This document shows, piece by piece, positions 45,603-59,100 of a stretch of 64,000 bases of DNA. The stretch is taken from positions 3,162,001-3,226,000 of the forward strand of contig NW_024468909.1 in assembly GCF_011745365.1 (NCBI RefSeq), given 5' to 3'. The DNA is from Cryphonectria parasitica EP155. Lineage: Eukaryota > Ascomycota > Sordariomycetes > Diaporthales > Cryphonectriaceae. Made by a program: the position numbers and the translations under genes. Every line of letters starts with the position of its first letter. The first letter of the stretch is position 1. Below the pieces are notes generated by a model that saw only the letters and a program-made list of their open reading frames with translations, did not search any database and had not been told where the DNA came from.

Positions 45603-47519
45603 ATGTCGGATCACGAAGAGACTACAATTTCGTCGGGCTACTCGACACCCGTCCCGGAACTGGACGACCACAGGCCTCCCCCGCCTCAGTTGGGTGATCG
45701 AGCCCGCCGTGGCACTTTTGACTCTCAGATGGGCGAACGAATCCGTCATAATTCGGATGCCTCGCGAGGTGGCCAGCGTCACTCCAGCATTCGCATTCGT
45801 GACTTCGAGGAGGCCATCATCGACGATGATGCTGGAGATGTCTCGCCGGTCGCTCGCCGTCAGCGACGCGGAACGGTTGACACGACGGCTGGATCTCGCG
45901 ACAGCTCACCGTCTCCGCCTAATTCGGTCAAGGCGTTTGCCATGGCACGTCGGATGCCTGCGCTATCCTTCTCAGCAGACGCTCGCCCCGACAATGTCGA
46001 TCTCCAGCGCACCTTGTCGGTGACCAGTCACCACAGCCACCGCAGCAAGTCTCACACGATGCGAGAGAGCGACGCTGGAAGTATCAAATCCAGCCGGTCT
46101 GTTGCAGAGGACGATGTTTGCTTCCCACAGGAGACGCGCGGCGGTGCGGCCGGATACATCGACTATGAGGACTTGGAAGACCTCATCCGGTTGCAGAGGG
46201 AGCGTGAGGAACAAGAGCGCAGACGGTCTCTGGATGCAAAGGACTCCCCAAAGTTGCAGAAGCAGGCCACCAATGCCAGCCGCGTTCAAATGGCAACCGC
46301 CGATGGTGATATCATGATCATGCCCTCTGGGTCCTCCATCCAGGATGAGAAGGCCGAGCACAAGCCTGCTCCCGTCAAATCCGAGATGGTCAATGCCCAG
46401 CGATTCCAGTTCTTCTCGACCAATCTGGAACAGACTTGCTATGCCAAGGAACTCGGCGGCCTCATCTTTCCGGGAGAGGACATTCGCACCTTGTTCACGC
46501 CTCCAGACGACGACGCCGACCACGTCTGGTGGCTGAATGTCAACTGCCCGCTCGAAGAAGAAGTGCGAGGGATCTGCAAGGCTTTTGGGGTCCACCCCCT
46601 CACCATCGAGGACATCATCACCCAAGAAGCGCGCGAGAAGATTGAGCTCTTCAGATCATATTACTTTGCCATCTTCCGATCGTACACCGCTATCCTGGAT
46701 GAGGATGGCCAGCGCGAGTTCGAGCCTTTCAACATGTTTGTCATCGTGTTCCGGCATGGCATGGTCACCTTCAGTCACAATCTCAACCCAATCGCGTCCA
46801 TGGTTCGGGATAGAATCTCTTCGCTCAAGGATTATGTTGACCTCAGTTCAGACTGGATCTGTTATGCCATTATGTGAGTTGTTCAAATCTGATCTGTGTC
46901 AGGCTTTCAAACCTTGCTAATACTGCGACTCAGTGACAATATCATCGATAACTTTGGTCCGGCCATCAACGAGTGCCAGAACGCTGCAGAGGCCCTAGAT
47001 GATGATGTCTACCGCGCGCGACCCGATGACGAGGAGCACTATCCGTTTCTGCCCAAGCTCGGCCACATCCGCAAGAACATTATGGGATTGATGCGACTCC
47101 TGGGCGGAAAGGCTGACGTCCTGAAGGGCTTTACCAAGCGCTGCAACGAGAATTATCAGGTTACACCACGCATGGAGGTTGGCCTCTACCTCGGCGACAT
47201 CCAGGATCACGTTGTCACCATGATGAACACTTTGGGTCATCTGGAGCGGATGCTTTCACGTGCCCACAGCAACTACCTGGCTCAACTATCTATCGACAGC
47301 ATCACACAAGGCACACGAGCCAACAAAGTCCTCAGCAAGATCACCTTCCTCGCTTCCATCATTGTGCCATTGAACGTTATCACTGGTCTCTTTGGCATGA
47401 ATGTCACTGTCCCATTTGATGATTCTGGCTCACTGGTGCCCTTCTTCAGCATCGTGGGCGTCCTGGTTGGCTTCTCGGCCATTTGCATCATCCTAGCACG
47501 GAGGTTCAGATATATCTAG
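45603..47519 (+). CDS. alr1: CorA-family Mg2+ transporter, Alr1/Mnr2 type
   Basis: This is a divalent-cation channel, either plasma-membrane Mg2+ uptake (Alr1/2) or vacuolar release (Mnr2); sequence alone does not decide which. Exons are 45603-46873 and 46934-47519, giving 618 residues. A long Ser/Arg-rich disordered N-terminus (about 1-280) precedes the CorA domain, which starts near RFQFFSTNLEQT. Conserved CorA landmarks are VWWLNVNCP, FGVHPLTIEDI, the long helix region SDWICYAIIDNIIDNF, and the pore motif GMN (residues 578-580) within LFGMNVTVPF. A second membrane segment and a basic Arg-rich tail end the protein. The 60-base intron has GTGAGT and ACTCAG ends. Confidence 0.94.
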
Positions 47520-49150
47520 CTTGGAGGGAATGATGTGTGACAGATGGGTTTTGTTCTTTACTTTTGTTTGGCTTTCTTGATGGCAATACAAGGTGGATGG
47601 GCTATTCTGGCCTGATGAGTACTGGTGTCTGTGACCTGGTCGTTTTGACTTGGACAATATGTGCACGGAGAGAGATGTAACTTCTTTTCTTCCAATTTTG
47701 GATGGTGTTTAAACTCCTTCAGCGAGCAATCGTCTAGAGTAGACTAGATATTAGAGAGGTGCAGTGGTTAGATTAGAGCCTACTAATGGATGACAAGCTC
47801 TTACCGAAGATTGTTGGTTTCAAGAGTCTGAATGTCTTCTGATATCATTCATGCATGCTGTAATATTTCACCTCCCCAATATTAATAGTGAGAGTTAATT
47901 ACATAGTCGTGGCAGCTATGCACAATTGAGTACATGTATGGACCTTTACTCTTATCCGGACCATCACAGCGCCAAAAGTGACAGTGATGTGGGCAACACA
48001 CATGCATTAAGGCTTTGATAGAAGAACACAGGTTAGATACCTAATTGTTTAACATATTCAAGAGCGGAAAGACCCAAGTTATCACCTAGACTCACTTTTG
48101 ATATCATCTTATTGTCCTTGTCTGAACAGGGCATGTTGTTACTCTGGCCAGGTTGCATGAGTAGAAGTAGCTCTTGAGCAGCATACTGCCTGTCAGTCAG
48201 CCTCTTGCTGATGGGCTATGGCAGTCCTGTGTAATAGCTACTCCCAGAGTTGATTATCTGGCTGTTTACTATTGCCAGACCATCTGAGGTGTGTCACTTT
48301 TGATAGTGTGGATGAATATCAGCTTAGTCGAGACTTGATACATAATAACAAGACAGAGAGAAAGACAAGTCAGCACAGATAGTAGCCTTTTCTGGCACGG
48401 TACATTTTATGGTGTTCTGAATGCTTAGACATATCGATCATGATGATGAATCATGTCACCGGAGTAGGCTCTCTGGTGAAGCGTCGCGCCTGGATGTAAC
48501 TATTTGAGCGCTGAAGTATTCATGGTCGATGATTTCGCTAGATGTACTTCAGCCAGATTGTTCGGTTCTTTATCCTCCTCTAATTTTTCTTGTGTCTTCT
48601 GGGAAATCAAAAAGGCAGACATTTCTACATCAATTTGTTGGGTTAATAACTCTGCGTGGGAGCTCACAGATATCATTCAAAGCATCCCAAGTCCATGACA
48701 AAAACCCTCCAGCAGGCTTATGCCTCATGTTGAAATTTTGATATATCTCGTGAAGAGCAGACAAAAAGTGAACAATCTTTATTGCCAGATCCGTGTAAAC
48801 ACCTACATGATTACTTCAGAGAGCAGTAATCAGTGCCAACTTTGCTCGCATTGCACACGAAACATGGTCCCATGCGAACACTTGCAATAATTACATACTT
48901 GGTATAGTCAGACGATACAGTTTCAAGGAGGTCGGCCCAGAGATGGCCGGTGCGAGATCGGGTTCATCAATGCAGCCCGTTGGTGATTGCAGATCTTAAG
49001 GGCACTTTCTTGATTCAACCCGAGCAACATCTCATCCCGCGCACTAATCCAGTATCCTACAAGGCCGAGATTATTGAAAGGCAATCGGCAGGACTTCTTA
49101 TCATTGCTTGAAACCAGAGAGAAAGACACTGTGTAGCGTCTCTACACCAT
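47520..49150 (-). pseudogene. Possible mutated coding relic in a locally AT-richer stretch
   Basis: This stretch is visibly richer in A+T than its surroundings and holds no intact gene. Read on the minus strand, several fragments look coding but are broken by stops: 49129-48923 (68 codons), about 48780-48640, and about 48215-48045. The last two show stops (TGA, TAG) where CGA or CAG would be one C-to-T change away, as repeat-induced point mutation gives. I could not match the fragments to a named element, so host gene remnant and old transposon are both possible. Confidence 0.3.
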
Positions 49151-50960
49151 GATACGGTGTTGACGTGAAACCCGAGCCTTCCACGGCGTATCACTGACGG
49201 ATCCTCTTCTCCCTAGTTGGCATGCCGTCACTTACCTTAAACTGATTGATAGCTCTATTCCAACATCGACATACCCCGCGATAACCCTCTCCAGATGACA
49301 CCGAGTGGCGTTTCGGCTAGGAGAAAAAGACATATTCTAAACCAGGCAGGCCGTCGGGGCCTTCTCATCCAAACCTCACCGATGTTCAGGATAACTACAT
49401 CACTCAGCCACACAAACATATACACACAAACACACACACACACACACACAACCTTCCCCAAGTCTCAAGTGCCGACCACCGAGCCTCTATCGCAGACCAA
49501 AACCCCACCGCTCGGCGACGACGTGAGAGAAAAAGGGCATCGTCTACAACAAGGGATCGACACTAGGTCTCCTCCGGGGGGGGGGGGGGTTTGGTTCAAA
49601 GGGTATGATAGGCGACGGACTCAGGGCAGTTTCCAGATCCGGTAAATGAGGCTCAACATCCACAGTGGCCCAACACGGCAGGTGGACATATGAAACCTGG
49701 CCTCTCGCGTGTGAATGTCACAATGGACAGCCACCACTACCGACATACATACTTACACATAACAAAATGGAGGAACCCCTTTATCCTTCCCAGCGTTACA
49801 CCAAAAGAAACCCCCACAATTCTGCTCGATTGACGTGCAAGGTTTGACCATTGACGAGCCCCTTGCTTTTTCTCTTAACCCAGTCCGGAAACAAATAAGA
49901 CCACGATTAGGAAGGGGGAGAAGAAAAAGGTAAAAAAGGTGGTGGAGCACATTTTTTCTTCCTTCTTCCGGCCTCAGCTCTCGCGCCCCGAGGTCGAGTG
50001 AAGTCGGAACCTGAAGAATTGTGCGGATCCGAAATAGAGTAGGAAAGAGTTAGGCGTGAGTTCTTTTGAAGCTGATCGTGGGGAGTTGAGAGGGAGGATG
50101 GACGACTGGCGGAGGGGGGGGGGGGAGGGAAGGTCCAAGTTGTCTGATACTTTTTCCCGAGCCCCTTGGAAGTCGAACTCGGACGTTCAGCACGGCTATG
50201 GAATTATCGCGGCTGATGGTGTAACCTCGGAGAAGAAGGCCTGCAACTCTCGGGAACAAGTGCCACCGGCGCTCGCCTAGGCTCAGCTCTCTCTCGTGTT
50301 CAGAGCCTGACATGGTCCCCCTCTTCCCCCTTTTCCTTAGAGCACGCGGTGAAGAGGCCCATGGTAGCCACGTGGCTTGGAGGCCCCGAAGATACCAGGA
50401 GAGCGAAGAGAGGAGAAAAGGAGAGAAAAAGTGCTAAACGATATGCATGCAGCCTTGCGTGCATCCGACCACCACCAGAGCCTGGTAACCGAAAGAGGGC
50501 GGGGGAGGGGAGGGAGGGGGAGACACAGGACCGCTCGGATGAAAGATCTTCTCGTCATTCACCCCTTCTCTGTATGTTGCCCTGGCATTGTTGCAAGGCC
50601 CTCCATCACCACAGCTGGAATGCCCCTCGTTCTTCACTTCTCATATTCCGTCATGTCGTGCGTCGCCACGGGAAGCGCACGCTACCAAGATCCGAACATC
50701 AAACATTGAGATCCCAATCAAGGCTCTCAGCATCCTTCATGCCAAGGCAGGTATATCTTTCGCTATCACTTAATAGCTCGGCCATAGTCTTGTGCGTCGA
50801 CACCAGCTTTGGCCACGAAGAGACATATGAGTATGTGTGAGTGTGATCGTTCGGCAGGGCACACGTGAAGGGGGCCCGTGGAAGGGTTGTCGACAGCGCA
50901 AGTCGCCACCATCATCTGCTCCTGACAGAAAATAAAATTCCAAGGCAGGAAATATGCACA
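49151..50960. other. Gene-free DNA, part of a 14-kb gap
   Basis: No supported gene. Simple sequence includes a CA run (about 49429-49450), G-runs (49577-49590, about 50117-50126) and AG-rich patches (about 50400-50430). Open frames are short and without domains. Confidence 0.5.
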
Positions 50961-50961
50961 A

Positions 50962-50962
<1 letters not shown>

Positions 50963-51049
<87 letters not shown>
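50963..51049. repeat. Long TG dinucleotide microsatellite
   Basis: About 43 TG units occur with a single TA interruption near 51007. The open frames that cross it are Val/Cys or Thr/His repeats and are not real proteins. Confidence 0.95.
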
Positions 51050-51052
<3 letters not shown>

Positions 51053-51065
51053 CAATGTGTATGCG

Positions 51066-51632
51066 CGCTTCTCGTGGTGGCACACACACACAAATAGGTC
51101 AAAGGCCCTGAAGAGGGATGAGGGGTTGCCCGTCCCTCGTCAAGGCCAGATTGAGCCAAACCCACCAACCCTTTCCTGGGTGATGGTCTTGGCTGCAGAA
51201 CAGGTAAATCCGCTGCAGAACCTTCCCCCCCCCCCCCCTTCCTTCTTCGTGATGCGTTGCGAGCATTCCAGGCCAAGCGAGACTATCGCCTGTGCCTCCC
51301 CCGTCCGCGTGTTTGCCCGCCCTCTTTTTTTCCTGCAAGATGCACAACCGACGGGTGAGACTATTGACGCGCTACGTCTCAGAGTCAGCGTGGGGTTGCG
51401 TGAGGACGGATACACACCCAAGGGCCAATCCGGGTGGCGTGCATCGTCAGGAACCGTGGGAGCCAAGGGTATGAGCTGTGGAGTGAGCATGTGCCGGTGT
51501 AGTAGTAGCAGTAGTAGTAGTAGTGGTCGTCGAAGGAGGAGGAAGCATGAGGAGGACTGTGCTTTCCGCCCGCCGTCGTCGTGCACCCACCATCATCATC
51601 ACCACCACCACTTCCTAAATTCTCACTCCCTC

Positions 51633-51675
<43 letters not shown>

Positions 51676-54600
51676 GGCTTGCCGAGACTCTGAAAAAAGG
51701 TCTCGAGCATGCCGCTCTAACAGACCCGACTTATTCATGATCTGAAAAAGAAAGAGGAAAAGAGTCGCGTGGCGCACGGTTGAGCTGCCGATTGGCCGCG
51801 AAGGCCGACGACATGGCAGACGTCAAAACCACGCTATCGTTTTTTAGACGGAGTATTGAGGAGGGCTGCAGTGTGCTGCATCTGCTGCTTGCTTGTTTGC
51901 TGCTGGAGTCTACTTTGCTGCAGCTTATTGTACTACAACATATTGTCATCCAGCTCGCGGCGGCCCTGGCTCAATCCATACCCCAATGTTGCACATGTGT
52001 TTGCCGTTGTCATGTGCGCAAGAAAAACGAAACTGACCAAGTTGTGACCAAATCGGGTTCCCTTCCCGCATAAACCTGCTGCTGTCTAACCCGAGGCTTC
52101 CAATACTGGGGTGGGGAACTTCGTAAGCTGCGGCATCGCTTTTGAGGATGCAAGTGTCGGACGCGTAATGCGCAGCCATTTTGAGCTGCGCACTGTCGAT
52201 ATTCTCGCGGCATATACGTAGGACTATTTGGTTGGTCCTCGCAACAAGTTTATTGTCGTGGCTAATGCAGTATGCGACGGTAGGGTTCAATGTTGGGCTA
52301 ATCTTCCAACTCCCGATGCAGCGAGCCTCTTTATCTTGTCTTTTATGCCTGTTTTATACTTCCGTCACATGAACCAGAATGCATAAATCTTGTTTCTTGT
52401 ATGCGCCTGTGTGTGGTCGGCAACTCTATAGCGTTAGACCTTCCTGTGATGTGACTGACGGTGGATAGCAAATGCCACTTCGCGCAGTGATGCCCGACGT
52501 ATATACCTCCATGGTAGTATCCATAAGTGATCCAAACAGCTTGCAGATTTGGGCGGCCGACGTAAAAGTCGGCCCTCGTATCTGAGCATGGAGCCTTTCT
52601 ACCCAAGGAGGGACGATCCCCTCCCCTTCCGTTCCTCAACACAGTACGTACCAAAAACCAAGTGAACGGTTCTGGAGGATGGCATGCTCTTGAGTCGTCC
52701 TTCGTTGTGGTTCGCAAGAGCTATTCTCCTGGGATATGCCCTGCCGCGGACCGAGTAGTGTTGAGCACAGACAAGGACCCTGGCAATTGGGGTGCCGGAA
52801 TATTTCGCTGGATGGACCCTGATGTTGATACGACGCAGGTAACGTGACCCAGAAACAAAGTCGATCTCATAGTCGTGCCCGATGTCTATGAGATGGATGA
52901 TCGCCTCGGTTCGTTGGATGAAACATAGATACTGACTCGAACCTATTCCTGACATCTGCCATCTCAAAGCTTGGATCAAGATTGTGCCCCAAGAACTGAC
53001 CCAGGAATCTGGGAAGTCCCATGCTGTGTGGTAGTAGTACTATAGTAAGATTTTCATGGACGAGAAAAAGTGAGAGACAGAAAGTGTACCATAACCCCCT
53101 TAAGAAAGCAGGGGGTGTCCCTACCTTAGTGTTGCTGTCCTCAAAAGGCGACAAGCCATTGCCATTTCATATCAATAACGTTTTGCTTGAAATGAAAGTT
53201 TGGTCCATGCAACACCAGACTTGGCTCAGCCAATCCTCAGAGTGGATAGACTGTTGCCGCCATTTTCTGCACCGTAGGGAAACCGACTGAACACAGACAC
53301 ATAGCTTACGAGTCCTCTCACCTGTGTGAGCTGTAGACTCGGGGATTGCGCGCGAGCATCCGTGCAGGCCTGGGGAGTCAGTCTACAAGCGATAGGGATG
53401 TTTGTGGTCTCTCTCGGCAATGAAAAAAGACAATGAACAGAAGATAGAAGAGGAGAAAAAAAGAGAAGAAGAAGAAGACAAAAAGAAAAAAAGAAAAAAA
53501 GAAAAAAAAGAAAGGCTCCAGCTGTCGAGTGGAGAGTCATCACCAATCTCCCTCCCTCTCTCATTCGCTCTCAGTTTCTTGCTTCAGCCAAACGATTGAG
53601 CGCATCTTCTTAGGCGCCCCAGCCAGCCCTGAGATTCGTGTCCAGTACTGACTGAACACCCGCTGCCACACAGACCCCCATGGGCCCGAATTTGGTCCTT
53701 TTTTTCCTACGGAGATAGCCGAGCCTGAGTTCCTGATGATGGCGCTCCGCTCGGTGCCATTTCAACCGTGCTGCGCGGGAGGTGGAGACCATGGTTTCCC
53801 GGATATGCTGTCCGGCTCCCCCGCCGACGGTACCGTCCTTTTTTCTTTGTCTCTTCTATCCGAAAACGAGATGCCACGGCCCCGGCAGTTATCATCTAGA
53901 AGGGATGAAGAAGAGGCAGAAGATGAATGGAGGGAGAGTCCGGACAAGGACCGCTGCTGAGGAAGAAAGCCGTCGGGTCATAGGGGAGTTTTGCAGCAGC
54001 AGCGCCCATTGATAGGTCCAAGGTTCTCGTGCTGAAACAGAGAGGAATTGGAGGCTGGGTACCGCAGCAGACTCTCCCAAGGCCCCCAGTGAGCACTTGC
54101 ACAACTTGGCCGTGGCGCGTGGTGGTGTTGTTGGCAAGACAAACGAGAAGCCAAGGTCGACGACAACCATTAATGCATGATTTTTTGACGTTTCCTCCTG
54201 ACCCCATCGTACATACGCCAGGGAGCGGCGTCTCGAACCCCGGCATCTCATTGATTGGGTCGATGATCAGTTGGATGGACCCTCTACCATTGTAAAGTTG
54301 TCTCCATGTGGAGGGCCCGCTGCGCGGTGTGGGACGTTAGACGAGGATTCTGTACACATAGTGTTGCATTGCATAAGTATTGTCCCGTACAGTACCTAGT
54401 GAATGCGCACCACACACACTGTATGTAGACCGGTGTGGTCCCAAGGACGCGCACCCTGGGGAAAGCGAATAAGACGGTTAGCTTGATTAAGTTTGGGCTG
54501 CCAACGCCAATGAGAGTTGGATCCACGTTTAAACTGTCAGGCTTGGGGGGGAGGGAGGGGGAAAACTATACTCGCCGACTGTGGTCATGCTCTTGCTGAT

Positions 54601-56100
54601 CAAAACGGGAGTGATGCGAGAAAAAGAGAGATGAGAGATTGTGAACTCATTTTACCTTGCGCCAGGAAAGTCTACTCTGGTCTAGTATGGTGCCAGGTGC
54701 TATGCTGTGGCCCACTACTTTTCGATGGGGACAGCAACGGCAAGCAACAAGGGACAGGGGCCGTAAAGCTAGGGTTGGAAACCAGGGACAGGGCGTGGTA
54801 GCAGGGATCTCATCTTTGAAGGGAATCCCTGTCGAAATCACGTGTGAGGGATTGTTCTGTGTTCTTTCTCGAGAGGATGGATTTCAGAGCTCCTTCCCTG
54901 GATCCTCGAGGGGAAAAGGCAGGGGCAACTGGGCTGGCGCGACTGGCTGTGGTTGGGTTTCGCTTCCTTGATCAACTCATCTTCAGAGGGCTGCCATGGG
55001 GAAAGCTGCTCATTGCCGTTTTGGTTTCGCTTGTGACGCTGCAACGGTAATCGCCGACCCAACATCTCACAATTGACTTTAAAGATGAAATTGTCCGAAT
55101 CCAGGATCATAAATGGTGAAATTTTCCATACCGGAAATTCCGCTAGCAAAAGAAGATGCATCATTTGAAAGGGCTGCCTGGAGAAGCCTGCAGTGGCAAA
55201 GGTGGTCTTTCTCTCTTTCTCTCTCTTTACCTCACTTCCTTCGACTTCCCTTCGACCATTGCCTGAGCCGCTATGATGCCGTGTCTTATCGATGACATAA
55301 CTACAATTTGGCCTGACTCCTTCCCGTTGCCCCCCATCTACCTGACCAGAACTACGATCTGCAAATTTCAGCAGCGGGCCAGTCCTTGCTGCTTCCTTTT
55401 CAGGCCCCTCAGCTCCGGGTCGGTCAATCGTTGATACCCGGTACAAAGTACTGTGAATTCTGTACGACGGTTGCAGTACGGATACGTCAGGGCAAGCTCA
55501 GGTGCCTGGTTCCTGCGTTTTTTCTTTTCCCCTCAGCAGAGAGAGAAAACCCACCCGGGTGGCGGGGGGGGTTTAGGAACGGAGTGGGTTCGGTGCTGTG
55601 GGTAAAGTGTGAGGGATGAGGACGAGTTGAGGGTGGCTGTCCACACCTCCCGGTCAGAACTGAGTTGACGCCCTCTTCTCTCGGCTCCCACGGTCCCTAT
55701 TCCCTCCCATTCGCCACTTGCTTCCAATTCGACCTCCAGCTCGCAGGCACAGAATCCCCATCCTTCGTCCTTGCCTTCGCCCGCTCGCAAAGCCCACGCA
55801 ATCCTTCGCCCCTGGTTTTGGGGCTACCGTAACCGCGTTTTCTCTTCTTTTCAGACGGTCTGCTTTGGCGTCGGCCGCGCGCGCAAACTGTAGCCTGGGT
55901 TCCCAGCGTTCTCGACCTTTGGACAAGCAAAGCACTGATCGGCGGCTTTCGCTGCAGCGTGGACGCCCCGCTGTAGATATCGGGTCAGAGCACAGGCCTC
56001 ACGGAGACTAGACCATTTTGCGGCAGCTTGACCGATCATGTCAGGTTGTCCAATACAAAGATCAGATCATGAACTTTTGTGGCCTATCGTGAGCCTCACT
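51066..56100. other. Gene-free DNA, continued
   Basis: No supported gene. Features are a C-run (51226-51238), a TAG/AGT run (about 51501-51525), an A/G-only stretch (about 53440-53515) and short GTA/TAC patches (53028-53046, 55437-55482). Open frames up to about 200 codons (for example 54838-55446, minus) show no domain, skewed composition and no splice-linked partner. Confidence 0.5.
51637..51665. repeat. CA dinucleotide microsatellite
   Basis: About fourteen CA units lie roughly 600 bases downstream of the TG run and in the opposite sense. Confidence 0.9.
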
Positions 56101-56101
56101 C

Positions 56102-56107
<6 letters not shown>

Positions 56108-56136
<29 letters not shown>
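56108..56136. repeat. Poly-T run
   Basis: 29 consecutive T residues occur in non-coding DNA. Confidence 0.9.
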
Positions 56137-56138
<2 letters not shown>

Positions 56139-59100
56139 ACATACACCACGAGTCGTGTAGGCCGCGCGATAGATTGTGGCCTTGGACGACTTTCCGGGAG
56201 GTTCCAGCAGTGCCAGGATGATTGTAGCGATGGCGATGGGTCCTCCATCGATCTGAAGGAGCAGAACCACCGTAGGCCGTCAGACAGAGGAGCGGTCTGT
56301 ATCCTCCTCTTTTGTTCTTTTCATGCAGACAAACTCCCAGAAAGACGGCGCTTCACTGTGGTGTAAGCATCCCAAAGTGGATCCAAGAAAAATAAATATC
56401 TGGAAACCGGGAGCTAGGATGGTGACTGCACGATGCCAAGCATCATTTCCCCCCCGTTCCTCTTTCCTCCTGATGTAATAATGGACTGCCCCGGGGATGG
56501 ACGCAAGCCGATGAACAGCTTCTCATGTGTTCCGTAAATTCCGTCATTTACGTCTCGACTGAAGACGACAGCCACGAGAAAGAATCATCACGAGTTGTCT
56601 TTTATTACTTTTCCTAACTGTCTCGTTCCTTTTTCAGGTTTTTGTTATGTTATATTTCTGCTTTTCTCTAATTTCCCACTTGTCTTGTTTGCTTCTTATT
56701 TTTTTTTTCTTGCTTTGTCCCAGGTCAGAATTCGGGTCAACAAACTCACGACCTCTTGTTGATACGAGAATTTAGCCATGCCGAGCCTGACTTTTGCTGC
56801 TAGAAAAGCCGGGCGGCGACGGGCCAAAAAGACCAGTATCGTTAGCAGGGTAGGATATGTCCGGAATGCGAATGAGCCGGAGCATGAAGTACGAAAGCTC
56901 TTGTCTAGGACGGACTATAGCACACACAATAGTCGCCAGCCTCGGCGACCAGACGGTGGAGAATTCCAGCACATCTTCATGGTCGCCCCTTGACCGACCT
57001 CCGAGATGACGAAAGCCACACACAACACCAGGTCTCTTTGATGATGATACCGGATATGCTCTGCGCCCTTCTCTCCGTATCCGTAGCACATCGGCCCACA
57101 CACTCATCGGGAATTTGGACAATCGCTGCCAGCTTAGTCTTACTTGGCCGCGCACACAAGATAGCTCTTCCCCATGATCCGTGAACGACAAAGAAAAACC
57201 TGGAACATAGCATTATTGCTAGTCGCGAAAACAAATGCGCCTAAAGTGGTCGCTGCGGTCCGGCCCAGGTTAGGGCGGACTAGCTGCTATGGTTTCATGT
57301 CGAGAGACCTATTTATTGCTCACGTGCATGGGACGGCTTGTGTCAGGCCGCCTTAGCTGGCCTGGACGGGGCGACCCTCAGACCAGCAACACTGGCACCA
57401 GGGAGACATCGTTCCTCTTGGCCCACAGAAGACGATGTCAAGAGCTACTGTGGCTACTTATGCCTGCAAGGCAGTACTGTATTGGAGGAGGCGTCACAAT
57501 GGTCCCGAGAAGGAGGACAAGGAGGAGTGGGAGGAGTCAAAAGATCGTGCGATGCACCCAGCTCCTCGGGAGGCACATGGGTTGCGACAAACCACCTTCT
57601 GTTTCAAGGAGGTGGAAAATGGTGCGCCCCACGCTCCCCCCACCCCCCCGCCCCGACTCTATCTCGTCAACTGTTCACATTGAACTATAGTAAACACCAT
57701 AGTTAGTAGCACTGTATTGCTGCAGCAATTGTGCAAGCCGCCAAGAGAGAGAGAGAGAGAAGAAGAGAAGGGGGAAAATTTGACCCCTGCGACTTTTTGG
57801 ACCAGAGTCTCCGTCTGAGACTTTTTGTCGGACACGGGGGGATGATCTCTGAATAATCAGCCCCAGATGGTTGAGCGTTCCTGCGTCAGCAACATCAGCC
57901 GCAGTTGAGAGTGAGTGACAGAGAGAGAAGACCATTGGAAGAGACTTTTTCTTTTACACGCAAGATTCCATCGTACCTAGTACAACCCCTGTTCTCATCG
58001 GCGGGGAAGTAAGTTCTTTCAGGGGTTCGAAAGGGCCTTTCTCCTCCCATGCGGACAAACACCCTTGCTCAGAAAAACTTGGGTACCCGCTTTCACAAGC
58101 CGGGGGACTTCGTGACTGGCTGTCGCGCGGGGTTTGTGTTGTACTTGGCTTTTATACAGTTTTCTCGTGGTAATTCAGAAACGGAGAGCATGCTCTTAGC
58201 AGACAGCAGTCAAGGTACCCAAAAGCCACCAGATATTCCCAGGTTGCTTACGTATGTGAATTTCTTTCTACTCTTCTTTTTCAGCTCAATATGCAGGGCG
58301 CAGGGAGAAAGGGACCGATGTTTCAAGAAAGTTCGGGGAAACATCACGGACGTTAAAAATGTATGGTTTCTTTTTGTGGTCCCCATTCTTGTTCTTCCCC
58401 CTCTACCCAAAAAAATAAAAAAAATGAACAATCACATAGATAAAATAAACGGTAACAACGGATGCATACTCCATTTTTTGACAGCATACCGAACTGCCGA
58501 TGCACAGCACTGTCCTGGTTCGCTCCTCCACTCAGATCCAGTATTTTCGTGCCTTGCTCTCTTTCTCAACCCCAGTACACCCTGGTCCGGCCTCGTGAAA
58601 GCCTGGATCCGGCCTTGCTCGTACCAAGGGGCCCGCACGTGCTGGTGCCTTAGCCACTCTAAGCCCCCTATTACATGGAGAGAAGAAAGAGAGCAAGTAT
58701 GCCTTTTGCAACACGCAGCCCCCCGGCTCCGTCCCCCCCCGTGTTGTTCACCTACTTGGTATACGTATTGGGTCGCGGGCAAAAAAAGACGATCAACGGC
58801 ATCCACTCAACGCTGCCCCTCCAAGGATTCGCTGACGATAACTCTCTCAGATCTGCGACTGCAGGCTTATTATGCGCCGTGACCGGTGGGCCTGAACGGA
58901 TACCAGCCGAGACGGGGAGGAAACGAACGCACCCAGACGGAGAAAAAGCCGACGCTCTTGCTTTCCGAACCGCGCGTCTCAGCGTTTGTGCGTCGAACTC
59001 TTTTCAAGAATGCACCTTGGATATCTGGGCCCGTAACTTGACACACTCACTTTCTCTCTTCCTCTCCCCCTCCTTTGGTCCCAGTGTTTTGGTTTCTCTG

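Noticed and set aside
47755..47840. tRNA-like stretch with a GTGGTTAGA segment and a GGTTTCAAG segment
   Set aside because: The T arm and acceptor arm do not pair, so it is not a tRNA gene.
50865..51740. 291-codon open frame with Val/Cys repeats
   Set aside because: It is a translation of the TG and CA microsatellites.
52599..52979. 126-codon minus-strand frame, with a plus-strand frame ending at a GTAACG donor-like site (about 52838)
   Set aside because: No recognisable domain on either strand, and no matching acceptor and downstream exon could be found.
54215..54260. GGGTTCGAGAC on the minus strand, resembling a pol III B box
   Set aside because: The flanking bases do not form a T stem and no A box lies at the right distance.
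54838..55446. 202-codon minus-strand open frame
   Set aside because: Composition is unremarkable with no recognisable motif, and it lies alone in repeat-rich intergenic DNA.
58049..58882. 277-codon plus-strand open frame
   Set aside because: It runs through T-rich and C-run sequence, shows no domain or family resemblance, and has no splice-linked partner exons.
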